Shown one piece after another: positions 47,589-57,084 of a stretch of 64,000 nt of DNA. Source of the stretch: KBS50 sp042434095 (GTDB taxonomy: Bacteria > Actinomycetota > Actinomycetes > Mycobacteriales > Micromonosporaceae). The position numbers and the translations under genes are program-made. The notes beneath the pieces are model-generated. The model ran no database searches. It worked only from the letters and a program-made list of their open reading frames with translations, and had not been told where the DNA came from. The DNA is taken from positions 1 through 64,000 of the forward strand of contig NZ_JBHLUE010000019.1 in assembly GCF_042434095.1 (NCBI RefSeq), written 5' to 3'. The stretch's first letter is position 1; every line of letters begins with the position of its first letter.

Positions 47589-49112
47589 CTATTCGTCTAC
47601 CGCTCTGATCATATTCGCGAAAGCAAGTACCGATTCCAGCTGCTGAGGCTTCACGGGGTCTGGCGAAAAGTGCATTACCTCGTTACGAATCTTGATGATC
47701 TGTTCCAGCTGTCCCAGGAACACCTCGTGGTCGAGTCGCCAACCTAACTTTCTGAACGTGGGCTCTTCCTTCAGAAGATGCTTGTAGCTTCCGAGTGTGA
47801 GATTGTCGGCCGATTCGCCCCGCCAAGGCTGGCGAACCACGACTCGTATTTCTTCGGCGCCAAGGCATCTATCGACTCGGCGCCTCAGGCGTAGCTCGAT
47901 CTCCTCCAGGAGAGCGAAGGGACGAGTCATGTTCCCGAATTTTTGCGTAAGGTCCGACGATGTTACGATGCCCGATATCCTTCTGCGGTCTGGGCTGCGG
48001 ACAAATACATAGCCCCTTTCGTCGATCTCATCGATCTGACTCAGCAGGTACTCGTCGTGCTCCACGACGCGTGCCGAAATAGTGGCGTCCGAAAGGGAGG
48101 CATGATTGTCGCGAAGAAGTGCCTTGCAAACCGATTCCCAGCTTACGGCCCCATGCAAGTTCTCGTCTTCATCGAGAACGGCCAGCTGCGAGTAGTTGTC
48201 CTTCAACATCAACGTGATAGCTCGCTCAACCGTCGCGCCAACGGCAACGGAACAGACGCCCCTGTTCGCCGCCTCTAGCTGGCCAACCTGCAGCGAATCT
48301 ATCCGGAGTGCGTTCTTCTTCTGCTCCTCACTGGAACTGCCGGATTCGTTCGCTGAGGGTTCGATGCGGGCTGGCACTATCTCGATTTCCGCATCGAGTG
48401 AGTCCTCGGTAAATGGCGGCCGAGTGGTGAGCCCTTTCTCTGCAAGATCCGCTGATATGTTCTCGGCACTCTGGACCGTGCGGCGGGTGTAGTCCCACCG
48501 CTCGATCAGTTCGCGTGTGGTGAGTCTTACCGGTGAACGTGTTGCCATCTCCGCCGCGTGGTTCAGGAAGGCGTCCAGTGTCAGTAGAGACGCTTGATCG
48601 TCTCCTTCGCCAGGGCGGCCCGGGTCTACACCGGTCTTGATTACCTTCTCCAACCGTCTTGGAGCGTCATAGCGGGCTAGCGCGCAGACAGTAAGCAGCG
48701 AGCCCAGACTGTGCAGGAGGTCCGACTTCAGTGCGGAGCGAGGGATATTGGAGACTAGCCACTTCACTGGCCGGGCGTGGTGGAAGCCTTCCGCACCGTC
48801 GGAACGATACAGATACGGGCCGGTCACGCGACCGATGGCGATGCCTGCGCTGGTAGCGCGAAGGGGCATGACTACAATATCGCCATTTTTGATCTCACGC
48901 ACCGCCCGCCATAGCTGGCCCGTCCAGTTTGCGAGCACGCGCTCACCCTCATCTGGATACGCGCGTCGAAGCTCGGTTCTCAGACCCTCTCGCGTCTCGA
49001 TTCCGCTGAGGTCGCCAATCTCCGGCCAGCCAAGGATCGCCAAGTTGTCCGCTAGCGCCTGCTTCTCGCGCTGCGGATCCCCGCCTGCTCGGATCATCCA
49101 CGCAGCTGTCAC
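47589..49112 (-). CDS. PUA-like + CBS + HEPN protein, coupled to a Ser/Thr kinase
   Basis: The 507-residue protein begins at GTG 49112 (GTGA overlap with the kinase stop). Residues 1-115 (WMIRAGGDPQREKQALADNLAILGWPEIGDL... GQLWRAVREIKNGDIVVMPL... HHARPVKWL) resemble the PUA-like N-terminal domain of Mrr-type restriction proteins. Residues ~150-245 are helical/wHTH-like (TTRELIERWDYTRRTVQSAENI). A CBS pair follows (~270-395, MLKDNYSQLAVLDEDENLHGAV; EIDERGYVFVRSPDRRRISGIV). The C-terminus is a HEPN-type helical domain with RNEVMH (Arg476-His481). Composition is clearly AT-richer than neighbours. Likely a ligand-gated RNase of the island; activity not shown. Confidence 0.72.
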   Translation of the reverse strand: MTAAWMIRAGGDPQREKQALADNLAILGWPEIGDLSGIETREGLRTELRRAYPDEGERVLANWTGQLWRAVREIKNGDIVVMPLRATSAGIAIGRVTGPYLYRSDGAEGFHHARPVKWLVSNIPRSALKSDLLHSLGSLLTVCALARYDAPRRLEKVIKTGVDPGRPGEGDDQASLLTLDAFLNHAAEMATRSPVRLTTRELIERWDYTRRTVQSAENISADLAEKGLTTRPPFTEDSLDAEIEIVPARIEPSANESGSSSEEQKKNALRIDSLQVGQLEAANRGVCSVAVGATVERAITLMLKDNYSQLAVLDEDENLHGAVSWESVCKALLRDNHASLSDATISARVVEHDEYLLSQIDEIDERGYVFVRSPDRRRISGIVTSSDLTQKFGNMTRPFALLEEIELRLRRRVDRCLGAEEIRVVVRQPWRGESADNLTLGSYKHLLKEEPTFRKLGWRLDHEVFLGQLEQIIKIRNEVMHFSPDPVKPQQLESVLAFANMIRAVDE

Positions 49113-50653
49113 GATCCTGTCCTCTCAGCAAGCCGATGCAGGTGGTCTAGCAGCGTCCTCAACTCGTGCACCTCCGGTGAGTCGTCTCCGGCAAGCACCT
49201 CCATGTCGGCCAGGAGCGACGACAGCTCCTCGATCGCTTCCGGCACCTGACCGGCGGAAGCGGCCAGCACGGCGGTTTGTTGGCGCAGGTCCATGAGCTC
49301 CGGCGAGTCTGACCCCTTCGATCGCCGCTGCTCCTCCAGTAGCAGGCGGAGGCCGGCAAGCGCCGGGCCGGTCTCGCCCAGCTCGGCGCGGCACATCGCC
49401 GCCTGCTGCCGGCAGTGCCAGATCAACTCGCGATCGGGCGCGGGACGTTGGCTCAGGTCAGCGACAAGACTGGTGAACTCCGGCAGCGCCTGCCGGAAGG
49501 CGCCGGCCAGGAAGTGCAGGTTGGCGAGGTCAAGCCGCAGCTCAAGGATCTTCGGCTGCTTGGCCGCAGCGCCGCGGATCGGTTTGAGCACCGATTCGAG
49601 CAGTTCCGCTGCCTGGGTGAAGCGCTCCGCCTCTGCCAGTTCCCGGGACCGTTCGACGGCTGCGGCCAACGACGCGGGTGATGCTTGGGCCGCCTCCGCC
49701 TTCGTCGGCGGGTTGGCCCGCCGAGGTAGCGGCCCAAAGGGATACCGGTACGGCATCGTCGGGTCGACGGATTGGTCGCCACCTGCGAAGGTTCGTTGAC
49801 GAGAGGCATCTGTTGGCACGGCTCCCAGCGGGGCCAGGATCTCGTACACCTCGGCGGCCGAGCCGAGCCGGTCCTGCGGATCCTTCGCGAGCAGCCGGGT
49901 GACAAGCTCGGCTAGGTCGTCGGGCACCCCGTCCCGGTCGTCACCCACCAGGGGGACGGGGTCGTTCATGTGCCGATGAAGCATCCCGAGAGGGCTCTCG
50001 GCCCGGTACGGCGGAGCGCCGGTCAGCATCTCGAACAGGACGCAGCCGAGCGCGTAGAGGTCGGCCCGCGGCCCGACGGCGTTGTTGTTCAGCGCCTGCT
50101 CCGGAGCCATGTAGGTAGGAGTGCCAAGCGTGTCGCTGGTCGCGGTGAGGCGAGGCACATCGGCTCCGAGCAGGGCCGCCACCCCGAAGTCGAGGACCTT
50201 GACCGCTCCGGAGGGCATAACCATGACGTTCTGCGGCTTGAGGTCACGGTGCACGAGAGACGCCGCGTGGGCGGCGGCCAGCACCGAACAGATCTGGGCG
50301 CCGATGGCCGCGGCCCACGGGATCGGAAATGGCCGGTGCTCGGCGATCAGGTCGGCCAGGACCACGCCGGGAACGAGCTGCATCACGATGTAGAGGTCGT
50401 CGCCGTGGTGTCCGACGTCATGAACGCTTGGCACGCCCGGGTGGTCGAGCCGCGCGGTCACCCGGGCCTCGCGCATGAAACGCTCGATCACGTTTCCACG
50501 CTCGCCCTCGGCGATGGTCTGCCCGCTCAGGAACTTGATGGCGACCGGTCGGTCCAGCTTCTCGTCGAAGCCGGCCCACACCACACCCATGCCGCCCCGG
50601 CCCACCGGATACGTCAGCTCGTACCGGTGGGCCACTCGGGTTCCTGCCTGCAC
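49109..50653 (-). CDS. Hanks-type Ser/Thr protein kinase with helical C-terminus
   Basis: The 514-residue protein starts at GTG 50653 (GGGGAGG 5 nt upstream). The kinase domain has Gly-loop GRGGMGVVWAG, VAIK Lys40, catalytic HRDLKPQN (Asp137) and DFG (Asp155), with APEQ after. About residue 280 a Pro-rich linker leads to a C-terminal region of TPR-like helices (AELLESVLKPIRGAAA... LRLLLEEQRRSKGS). No membrane helix or PASTA repeats are seen, so it is cytoplasmic. Its stop overlaps the PUA-like/CBS/HEPN gene. It lies 56 bp behind hsdR on the same strand, suggesting it is part of the RM operon. Confidence 0.92.
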   Translation of the reverse strand: MQAGTRVAHRYELTYPVGRGGMGVVWAGFDEKLDRPVAIKFLSGQTIAEGERGNVIERFMREARVTARLDHPGVPSVHDVGHHGDDLYIVMQLVPGVVLADLIAEHRPFPIPWAAAIGAQICSVLAAAHAASLVHRDLKPQNVMVMPSGAVKVLDFGVAALLGADVPRLTATSDTLGTPTYMAPEQALNNNAVGPRADLYALGCVLFEMLTGAPPYRAESPLGMLHRHMNDPVPLVGDDRDGVPDDLAELVTRLLAKDPQDRLGSAAEVYEILAPLGAVPTDASRQRTFAGGDQSVDPTMPYRYPFGPLPRRANPPTKAEAAQASPASLAAAVERSRELAEAERFTQAAELLESVLKPIRGAAAKQPKILELRLDLANLHFLAGAFRQALPEFTSLVADLSQRPAPDRELIWHCRQQAAMCRAELGETGPALAGLRLLLEEQRRSKGSDSPELMDLRQQTAVLAASAGQVPEAIEELSSLLADMEVLAGDDSPEVHELRTLLDHLHRLAERTGS

Positions 50654-50709
50654 GGACGCCTCCCCAACGTGTGGTGCAGTCGGCGCCCACGGGCGCCACG
50701 AGTCTCGGA

Positions 50710-53700
50710 TCAGGCGATGCCCTTGCGGCTACGGATCATCTGGTACGCCTGCCTACGGGCGAACTGGTGCATCCGCGACCGCAGGTTCTCGTCGTCGAGG
50801 TAGCGCTGCATCAGCTTTCCGTTGTCGTCGTGGCGAGACAGGATGACATCCTCGATTCGCTTCTCGAAGACGACTCCGAAGTTGTCCTCGTCGTTGACGA
50901 TGGCGGCCGCCTGCATCGCGCCGTCCTCGGCGGCCGCGACGATCTGCTGTTCGAACCAGACCTTGTCCGCCTCCCCGAGCCCGATGCCGAACCGGTCGTT
51001 GAACTCGTCGATCAGGTCGGACAGCAGCACCTTCTCCGGGTCGTGCTGCCGACCGGCGCCACCGCCGAGGAAGCCCGGCAGCATCTGCTCGCCCTCCGGG
51101 CTGAGCGACGCGTCGTTCTCGCCGGTCTTGCTGACCCGCAGGTGCGTCAGCTGCACCTCGCCGATGTCGACGGACGGGTCCTGCCGGCGCGGCAGCCGGT
51201 TGAGCAACGCCCGCCCGTACAGATAGAGCCGTTCCAGGTCCTCATCGTGGTACGGAACGACCTGGCTGAGGAAGGCGTACATGCGGGTGAAGTCGCGCAG
51301 CGCGGACCGGAACTCCTTTGCGGCCTCCGGGTCGTCCTCGGCCAGGGCGTTGAAGCGCTGCACGGCCGGCTCGGTGAACCGGTAGAGCGAGGCGTGCGCC
51401 CGGGCGAGACCGGTATCCGTGGTCGCCTTCTGCTCGGCGGCGAGCAGGGCCTCGGCGTACGCCTGCATCTCCGACTGCACCAGCACGGGATGGCTCATCA
51501 CGGCGTGCTGGGCGGTGTAGAGCAGGTTGGGATCGGTCGGCGTGGTGGCGGCAGTCTCGAAGTACGGCTTGAAGTCCTGAGCGATGTCGCCGGCCTCGTT
51601 GACGAAGTCGAGCACGAACACGTCACCCTGCGCCTTGAGCGGGTGGGTGCGGTTGAGCCGGGACAGGGTCTGCACGGCGGCGACGCCCTTGAGCAACTTG
51701 TCGACGTACATGGTGGTCAGCAGCGGCTGGTCGAAGCCGGTCTGGTACTTCTCGGCCACGACCAGGATCTTGTATTCGGTCTGCTGCTTGGCCCGCGGCG
51801 TGCCGGCGTGCCGGTCGTCGGCCGCCGTGTAGGCGAAGCGTTCGGGCAGCTCGGTCTCGCTGAAGCCGTTGATCCGCGGCTCGGTGACCTCGACACCGTC
51901 GAGGTTCAGGTCGCCGGAGAACGCGACGAGGGCGTGGCAGTCGGGGTAGCCGTTGGTGTCGACGTACTTCTGGATGGCGGTGTGCAGGCGGACGGCGGCC
52001 TCGCGGGAGCTGGTGACGACCATGGCCTTGGCCCGGCCGCCCAACTGCCCGAGGGTGTGCTTGCGGAAGTGCTCGACGATCACCTCCGCCTTTTGCGCCT
52101 GCATAGTGGGGTGCAGCAGGGCAAAGCGGGCGAGCTGCGAGCCGGCCTTCTTGGGGTCGACCTCCGGGTCGTCCGGGTTGGCGTTCGCGAGCTTCCAGTA
52201 CGACTTGTAGGTGATGTATTGCCGCAGCACGTCGAGGATGAACCCTTCGTCGATGGCCTGCCGCATCGAGTACGTATGGAACGCCTTGACGTCACCGGTG
52301 GTCGGGTCCTTCGTGCCGAACAGCTCGAGGGTCTTCGGCTTGGGGGTGGCGGTGAAGGCGAAGTAGGACAGCGTCTCGTGCCGGCCCCGGGCCAGCGCCG
52401 CCGCGGTAAGCAGATCGCCGGATTCGTCCACAGCATCGCTACCGAGCTTGAGCAGCACCTTCTTGAGGGCAGCGGCTGACTCTCCAGACTGTGACGAGTG
52501 CGCCTCGTCGACGATCACCGCGAACTGCTTGCCCTTGAGACCCTCAACCTGGTTGAGGACGTACGGGAACTTCTGCATCGTGGTGATGATGACCTTGGCG
52601 GTTTCGCCCTGGATGGCTGCCGCGAGCTGCGACGAGTCCTTGTCGATCCGCTGCACCACGCCGGGGACGTGTTCGAACTGGAACACGGTGTCCTGGAGCT
52701 GCCGGTCCAGAACCACCCGGTCGGTGATGATGATGATCTTGTCGAAGACCGGCTCGTTCGGGCGTAGCCGCTCGGTGTCGACGTCGGACCCGGTGTGCAG
52801 GCTCGACAGCCGGTGCGCCAGCCATGCGATGGTGTTCGACTTGCCCGAGCCGGCCGAGTGCATGACCAGGTAGTTGTGCCCGGAGCCGTGGCTCGCGGCG
52901 TGCGCGGCGAGCCGGGTCACCGCGTGCCACTGGTGGTAGCGCGGGAAGATCAGCGCCTTGGATTCCTTGTCGTGGTGCAGGAACCGCCGGATCAGATCCA
53001 GCCAGGTGTCCGGGTGCCAGACCTGCTCCCAGAGGTACGAGGTGCGATAGCCGGACGCGCCGGCCGGCGGGTTTCCCGCTCCCCCGGAGACGCCCGGCCC
53101 AGCCGAGCCGGTGTTGAACGGCAGGAACCGCGTCCTGTCCCGGGCGAGCCTGGTGGTGACGAAGACCAGGTCCGGGTCGACCGCGAAATGGACCAGCGCC
53201 CGCCGGGCGAAGATCAGCTCCTTCGGGTCGCGGTCTTCGCGGTACTGCCGCTTGGCGTCCTCGACGGTCTGACCGGTCAGCGGGTTCTTCAACTCGGCGG
53301 TGGCGACCGGGATGCCGTTGACGAAGAGCATCAGGTCCAGGGTGTTGTGGTTGCTCTCCGAGTACGCGAGCTGCCGGGTGACGGTGAGCCGGTTGGCCCG
53401 GTAGAGCCGGAGCGCGTCGTCGGTGATCGAGTGGGCGGGCTTGAAGTAGGCGAGCTTGATCAGCACGCCCTTGTCCTTGACCCCCCAGCGGAGTACGTCG
53501 AGCGCGCCGCGCTCGTCGATCTGCTTGGCGAGGTGTTGGGTGAAGGAGCGCTGCGCCTCGGACGGGTTGCCGTAGTAGGCGCAGAGCTTGTCCCAGGCGG
53601 CCTGCTGGGTCGCCCCGATGAAGACGAATAGCTCGCTGGTGTCGAGCCCGAGTTTACGGCTGTAGTGCTCGGGTACGCCGGCTCGCCAGCCCGAGCCGAG

Positions 53701-53751
53701 CAGCGCTGCCTCGATCGCTCCCTCGAAAGACTTTTCCTGGTGCAGGATCAC
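50710..53751 (-). CDS. hsdR: Type I restriction subunit HsdR
   Basis: The 1013-residue protein starts at a GTG (53751) overlapping the hsdS stop as GTGA. It has an N-terminal nuclease core (LDLMLFVNGIPVATAELKNP with D...ExK), then SF2 motor motifs: MHSAGSGKSNT (Walker A), VDEAHSSQSG (II), FTATPKPKT (III) and QTLSRLNRTHP (VI). It is the translocating, cleaving subunit of the HsdRMS complex. Its length fits the family. It follows hsdM and hsdS in one coupled operon. Confidence 0.96.
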   Translation of the reverse strand: MILHQEKSFEGAIEAALLGSGWRAGVPEHYSRKLGLDTSELFVFIGATQQAAWDKLCAYYGNPSEAQRSFTQHLAKQIDERGALDVLRWGVKDKGVLIKLAYFKPAHSITDDALRLYRANRLTVTRQLAYSESNHNTLDLMLFVNGIPVATAELKNPLTGQTVEDAKRQYREDRDPKELIFARRALVHFAVDPDLVFVTTRLARDRTRFLPFNTGSAGPGVSGGAGNPPAGASGYRTSYLWEQVWHPDTWLDLIRRFLHHDKESKALIFPRYHQWHAVTRLAAHAASHGSGHNYLVMHSAGSGKSNTIAWLAHRLSSLHTGSDVDTERLRPNEPVFDKIIIITDRVVLDRQLQDTVFQFEHVPGVVQRIDKDSSQLAAAIQGETAKVIITTMQKFPYVLNQVEGLKGKQFAVIVDEAHSSQSGESAAALKKVLLKLGSDAVDESGDLLTAAALARGRHETLSYFAFTATPKPKTLELFGTKDPTTGDVKAFHTYSMRQAIDEGFILDVLRQYITYKSYWKLANANPDDPEVDPKKAGSQLARFALLHPTMQAQKAEVIVEHFRKHTLGQLGGRAKAMVVTSSREAAVRLHTAIQKYVDTNGYPDCHALVAFSGDLNLDGVEVTEPRINGFSETELPERFAYTAADDRHAGTPRAKQQTEYKILVVAEKYQTGFDQPLLTTMYVDKLLKGVAAVQTLSRLNRTHPLKAQGDVFVLDFVNEAGDIAQDFKPYFETAATTPTDPNLLYTAQHAVMSHPVLVQSEMQAYAEALLAAEQKATTDTGLARAHASLYRFTEPAVQRFNALAEDDPEAAKEFRSALRDFTRMYAFLSQVVPYHDEDLERLYLYGRALLNRLPRRQDPSVDIGEVQLTHLRVSKTGENDASLSPEGEQMLPGFLGGGAGRQHDPEKVLLSDLIDEFNDRFGIGLGEADKVWFEQQIVAAAEDGAMQAAAIVNDEDNFGVVFEKRIEDVILSRHDDNGKLMQRYLDDENLRSRMHQFARRQAYQMIRSRKGIA

Positions 53752-55010
53752 ACCGCTACCCCTCTCGCTGTCGTCACGTCGATCTGCCCAGTCACTGCGG
53801 CGGTGATCAGCGCCTGTTGACGCTCCAACAGCAGCGAGTTGCCTGACCGAAGCGACGCCACGAGCCGATGTACACTCTGCACTTCCTCGGTCAGCCGAGC
53901 GACGCGCCACGATCCATCCGGCGGGATGGGAATCCTGTGCTCACGCAGCTGCTCGCCTGTCAGGTGAGGAATAGTGGCAAGGTTTCCGCCAGACGCGAAG
54001 ACGCCAACCTCCTTCGCCAGCCGGAGCCAGTACATCAGCCATTCGACCGGAACGTGCTGTCTAGGCCGGACCCTGTGGAGCGACTTTTGGTAGTAGCACT
54101 CTTCCACCGACCCGTCCCACACGGCGGCTTCCGCGACACCCGCTCCACCCTCGCAGACCAGCAGGTCTCCTTTCCGGACGAGGTACCGGGGCCGCTCCTC
54201 GGGCTCGAAACTCATCTCTGCCAGATCATCCACGTTGACCTGGTACCAGTGAACGTTAGCGTTGCGGAGATAGGGCCGAGGATGCCGACCTGCGGCTCTT
54301 TCCGGATTTAACATCTTGCCGAGCAGCACGTCAAAGTACGCATAAACAGGCCCTGTTGCCCAATCCGCCGGAATACTGGGAAGCCAACTCCATCCCGTGT
54401 CTCGCCGCTCCGCTGTGGCATTATCGCTCCCCGACAAAGCCGCCGCGATCGCCGCCAATTCGCGTTCGAGTAGCGCCTTAATCTGGCGGGTCCGTCTCTC
54501 GCTGATTTTCCTGAGCCGCCCGAGTTCAGCGTCCAGGAAGTCGGCGATGCGCCGCTGCGCCCCAAGCGATGGAGAAGGGAGGGGTATGTTTGCATATCGT
54601 TCCGCGTTGAAATTCTGAATTGTCGACGTAACCGCATCGGCGCGAACAGCATCCTGAAAAGGCAACGAAGCAGCGGCATAAGCCAAGAATCGCGGCTCAA
54701 CATCTTGGCGCGGGCGGAACCGGACAAGGTAACCTGCAAAGGTAGCCCGTTCAGCGGCAGCCGGGGTCAGGAACGAGCGACCAAGTGTCCCGCTGCGCGA
54801 CAGCAGTAGGTCTCCATACTGGAGAGTGTGCCGGGGCTCCAGAGGAAGATTGACGTACACCCCTGCCGAGCGAAGTGATCCGTCTTGTTCGATGTCAGAA
54901 GTTCGAATGAGGCGGGTTCCGGTCTCGACATACGAGTCGGCCGAGATATTCAGGCCGTACTGGCCCGCATCGACGCAAAGGTCCTTGAGCCGAGTCTGGG
55001 CCCACGTCAC
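53748..55010 (-). CDS. hsdS: Type I specificity subunit HsdS
   Basis: The 420-residue protein has two target-recognition domains. The first spans residues ~1-190, ending at the coiled conserved region LGAQRRIADFLDAELGRLRKISERRTRQIKALLERELAAIA. The second begins WSWLPSIPADWATGPVYAYFDVLLG and ends with a second central-type helix LVASLRSGNSLLLERQQALITAAV. The start GTG overlaps the hsdM stop (GTGA). It sets the DNA sequence methylated and restricted; the TRD recognition sequence cannot be read off here. Confidence 0.95.
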   Translation of the reverse strand: MTWAQTRLKDLCVDAGQYGLNISADSYVETGTRLIRTSDIEQDGSLRSAGVYVNLPLEPRHTLQYGDLLLSRSGTLGRSFLTPAAAERATFAGYLVRFRPRQDVEPRFLAYAAASLPFQDAVRADAVTSTIQNFNAERYANIPLPSPSLGAQRRIADFLDAELGRLRKISERRTRQIKALLERELAAIAAALSGSDNATAERRDTGWSWLPSIPADWATGPVYAYFDVLLGKMLNPERAAGRHPRPYLRNANVHWYQVNVDDLAEMSFEPEERPRYLVRKGDLLVCEGGAGVAEAAVWDGSVEECYYQKSLHRVRPRQHVPVEWLMYWLRLAKEVGVFASGGNLATIPHLTGEQLREHRIPIPPDGSWRVARLTEEVQSVHRLVASLRSGNSLLLERQQALITAAVTGQIDVTTARGVAV

Positions 55011-56968
55011 TTCGTCACCTCGCCAAGCAGTGCCTGGATCTCCGCCTCTAACGCCTTGATCTCGGCGTCGATCTCGGCGAGTGGTCGCGGCGGCGTGTAG
55101 ACGTAGAAGTGCCGTGTGAAGGGAATTTCATACCCGATCTTGGTTTTGGTTTCGTCGATCCAGGCGTGGGGGACGTGTGGGAGCACCTCGCGCTTCAGGT
55201 AGTCATGGATGTCCTCCCCGAGCGGCACGTTCTCGTTGTCGCGCAGGTCGGAGTCGGGCAGCGGGTTGCCCTTGCGATCGGTCTGCACCTCCCCCTCCGG
55301 GTCGCTGACCGAGAACGCCTCCCACACCGCCTTCTCCGCCGGCGCCGGCAGCTTGCCCAGCGAGACCAGCCGCATGGCGAACACGGACCGGCTGGTCGAC
55401 GCCGAGCCGATCAGCGCCTTCGCGGCCGTCAGCAGTGACTCGCGCTCGGCGTACTTGATGACCGCGCGCGACTCGGCGAGCAGCGCGACGGTCTCCTCGG
55501 TGACCTCGAAGCGCAGCCGCAGTGGGCGCTCGACGGTGATCCGCTGATAGCCGAAATCGGTGTTGGCGAAGACCTTCACCTTGGCGTGCAGCGGGTGCTC
55601 GGGGTCGTCCGCGATGGCCAGCGCCTCGACGTATGCCCGGGTCAGCTCGGTGATGTGCTCGGCGGTGAGCATCTTGCGCTTGTCACCGAGGCTCTTGCGC
55701 ATCTTGGTCCAGTGCTCCCGGCCGTCGAGCAGCACTACCTTGCGGTGGCGAGCCGGCGCCTTGCGATTGGTGAGGATCCAGAAGTAGGTGGAGATGCCGG
55801 TGTTGTAGAAGAGCTGGTCAGGCAGGGCCACGATGCCTTCGAGCAGGTCGTTCTCCAGGATCCAGCGCCGGATCTCCGACTCCCCCGACCCGGCCGCCCC
55901 GGTGAACAGCGGCGAGCCGTTGAAGACGATCGCGAGCCGGCTGCCGCCGTCCTCCGGCCGCTTCATCTTGGAAATCATGTGCTGGAGGAACAGCAACGAG
56001 CCGTCGTTGATCCGGGGCAGCCCGGCGCCGAAGCGGCCAGCGTGGCCGCGGGCTGCCTCAGCCTTGACGACCTTCTCGACCTTCTTCCACTCCACCCCGA
56101 ACGGCGGGTTGGCGAGCATGTAGTCGAACCGCTCGTTCTCGTGGCCGTCCTGGCTGAACGAGTTGCCGAACGCGATCCGGTTCGGGTCACCGCCCTTGAG
56201 CATCATGTCCGACCGGCAGATCGCGTACGTTTCGCCGTTAAGCTCCTGGCCGTAGACCTCGACGGTGGCGTGCGGGTTGTGCGCCTGGATGTGTTCCTGC
56301 GACTCGCTGAGCATCCCACCGGTGCCGCACGCCGGGTCGTACACCTTCTTCACGATGCCCGGCGTGATCAGGTCTTCCTCGTCGGGGGCGAGCAGCAGGT
56401 TGACCATCAGCTTGATGACCTCGCGCGGGGTGAAGTGCTCACCGGCCGTCTCGTTGCTGATTTCCGAGAAGCGGCGGATCAGCTCCTCGAAGACGTAACC
56501 CATCTGATGGTTGGAGACGACGTCCGGATGCAGGTCGATGTCAGCGAACTTCGCGACCACCTGATAGAGCAGGCCGGACTCATCGAGCCGAGCGATCTGG
56601 GTTTCGAAGGCGTACTTCTCCAGCACGTCGGCCGCGCCACCGGAGAAGCCGCCGAGGTAGATCCGCAGGCTCAGCGCGACGTTGTCCGGGTCGGCGAGCA
56701 GGGTACGGAAGGTCAGCCTGCTGGTGTTGTAGAACGGCAGGCCGGCGACGCGGCGCAGCACCGGATCCTGGTTCTTGACACCCAGCTTCTCCAGCTCGTC
56801 GCGCTTGGCAAGCACCGCGTCCTTGGTCGGCTCCAGCACGCTGTCCAGCCGTCTCAGCACGGTCAGCGGCAGGATCACTTTGCCGTACTCGGACTGCTTG
56901 TAGTCCCCGCGCAGCAGGTCGGCCACCGACCAGATGAAGTTCGCGAGTTCGTGGTGCTTGGTGCTCAC
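55007..56968 (-). CDS. hsdM: Type I modification methylase HsdM
   Basis: The 653-residue protein begins MSTKHHELANFIWSVADLLRGDYKQSEYGKVILPLTVLRRLD, the N-terminal helical domain of type I N6-adenine methylases. The SAM motif is YDPACGTGGML, and the catalytic motif ANPPFGVEWKK has NPPF intact. The C-terminal coil (EIDAEIKALEAEIQALLGEV) contacts HsdS. It is the first gene of the hsdM-S-R-kinase-HEPN unit; 116 bp upstream lies an orphan methylase-like gene on the same strand. Confidence 0.96.
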   Translation of the reverse strand: MSTKHHELANFIWSVADLLRGDYKQSEYGKVILPLTVLRRLDSVLEPTKDAVLAKRDELEKLGVKNQDPVLRRVAGLPFYNTSRLTFRTLLADPDNVALSLRIYLGGFSGGAADVLEKYAFETQIARLDESGLLYQVVAKFADIDLHPDVVSNHQMGYVFEELIRRFSEISNETAGEHFTPREVIKLMVNLLLAPDEEDLITPGIVKKVYDPACGTGGMLSESQEHIQAHNPHATVEVYGQELNGETYAICRSDMMLKGGDPNRIAFGNSFSQDGHENERFDYMLANPPFGVEWKKVEKVVKAEAARGHAGRFGAGLPRINDGSLLFLQHMISKMKRPEDGGSRLAIVFNGSPLFTGAAGSGESEIRRWILENDLLEGIVALPDQLFYNTGISTYFWILTNRKAPARHRKVVLLDGREHWTKMRKSLGDKRKMLTAEHITELTRAYVEALAIADDPEHPLHAKVKVFANTDFGYQRITVERPLRLRFEVTEETVALLAESRAVIKYAERESLLTAAKALIGSASTSRSVFAMRLVSLGKLPAPAEKAVWEAFSVSDPEGEVQTDRKGNPLPDSDLRDNENVPLGEDIHDYLKREVLPHVPHAWIDETKTKIGYEIPFTRHFYVYTPPRPLAEIDAEIKALEAEIQALLGEVTK

Positions 56969-57084
56969 CGGTGTCCCTTCGTTGCCGTTCCGGAAGTATT
57001 ACGGCGATTGCGGACCGAGGTGGTCAGCCGCTCGGCGCGTAACATCCTCCGACTGTCATGATCACCTAGGCCGGGCAGGTTCCT

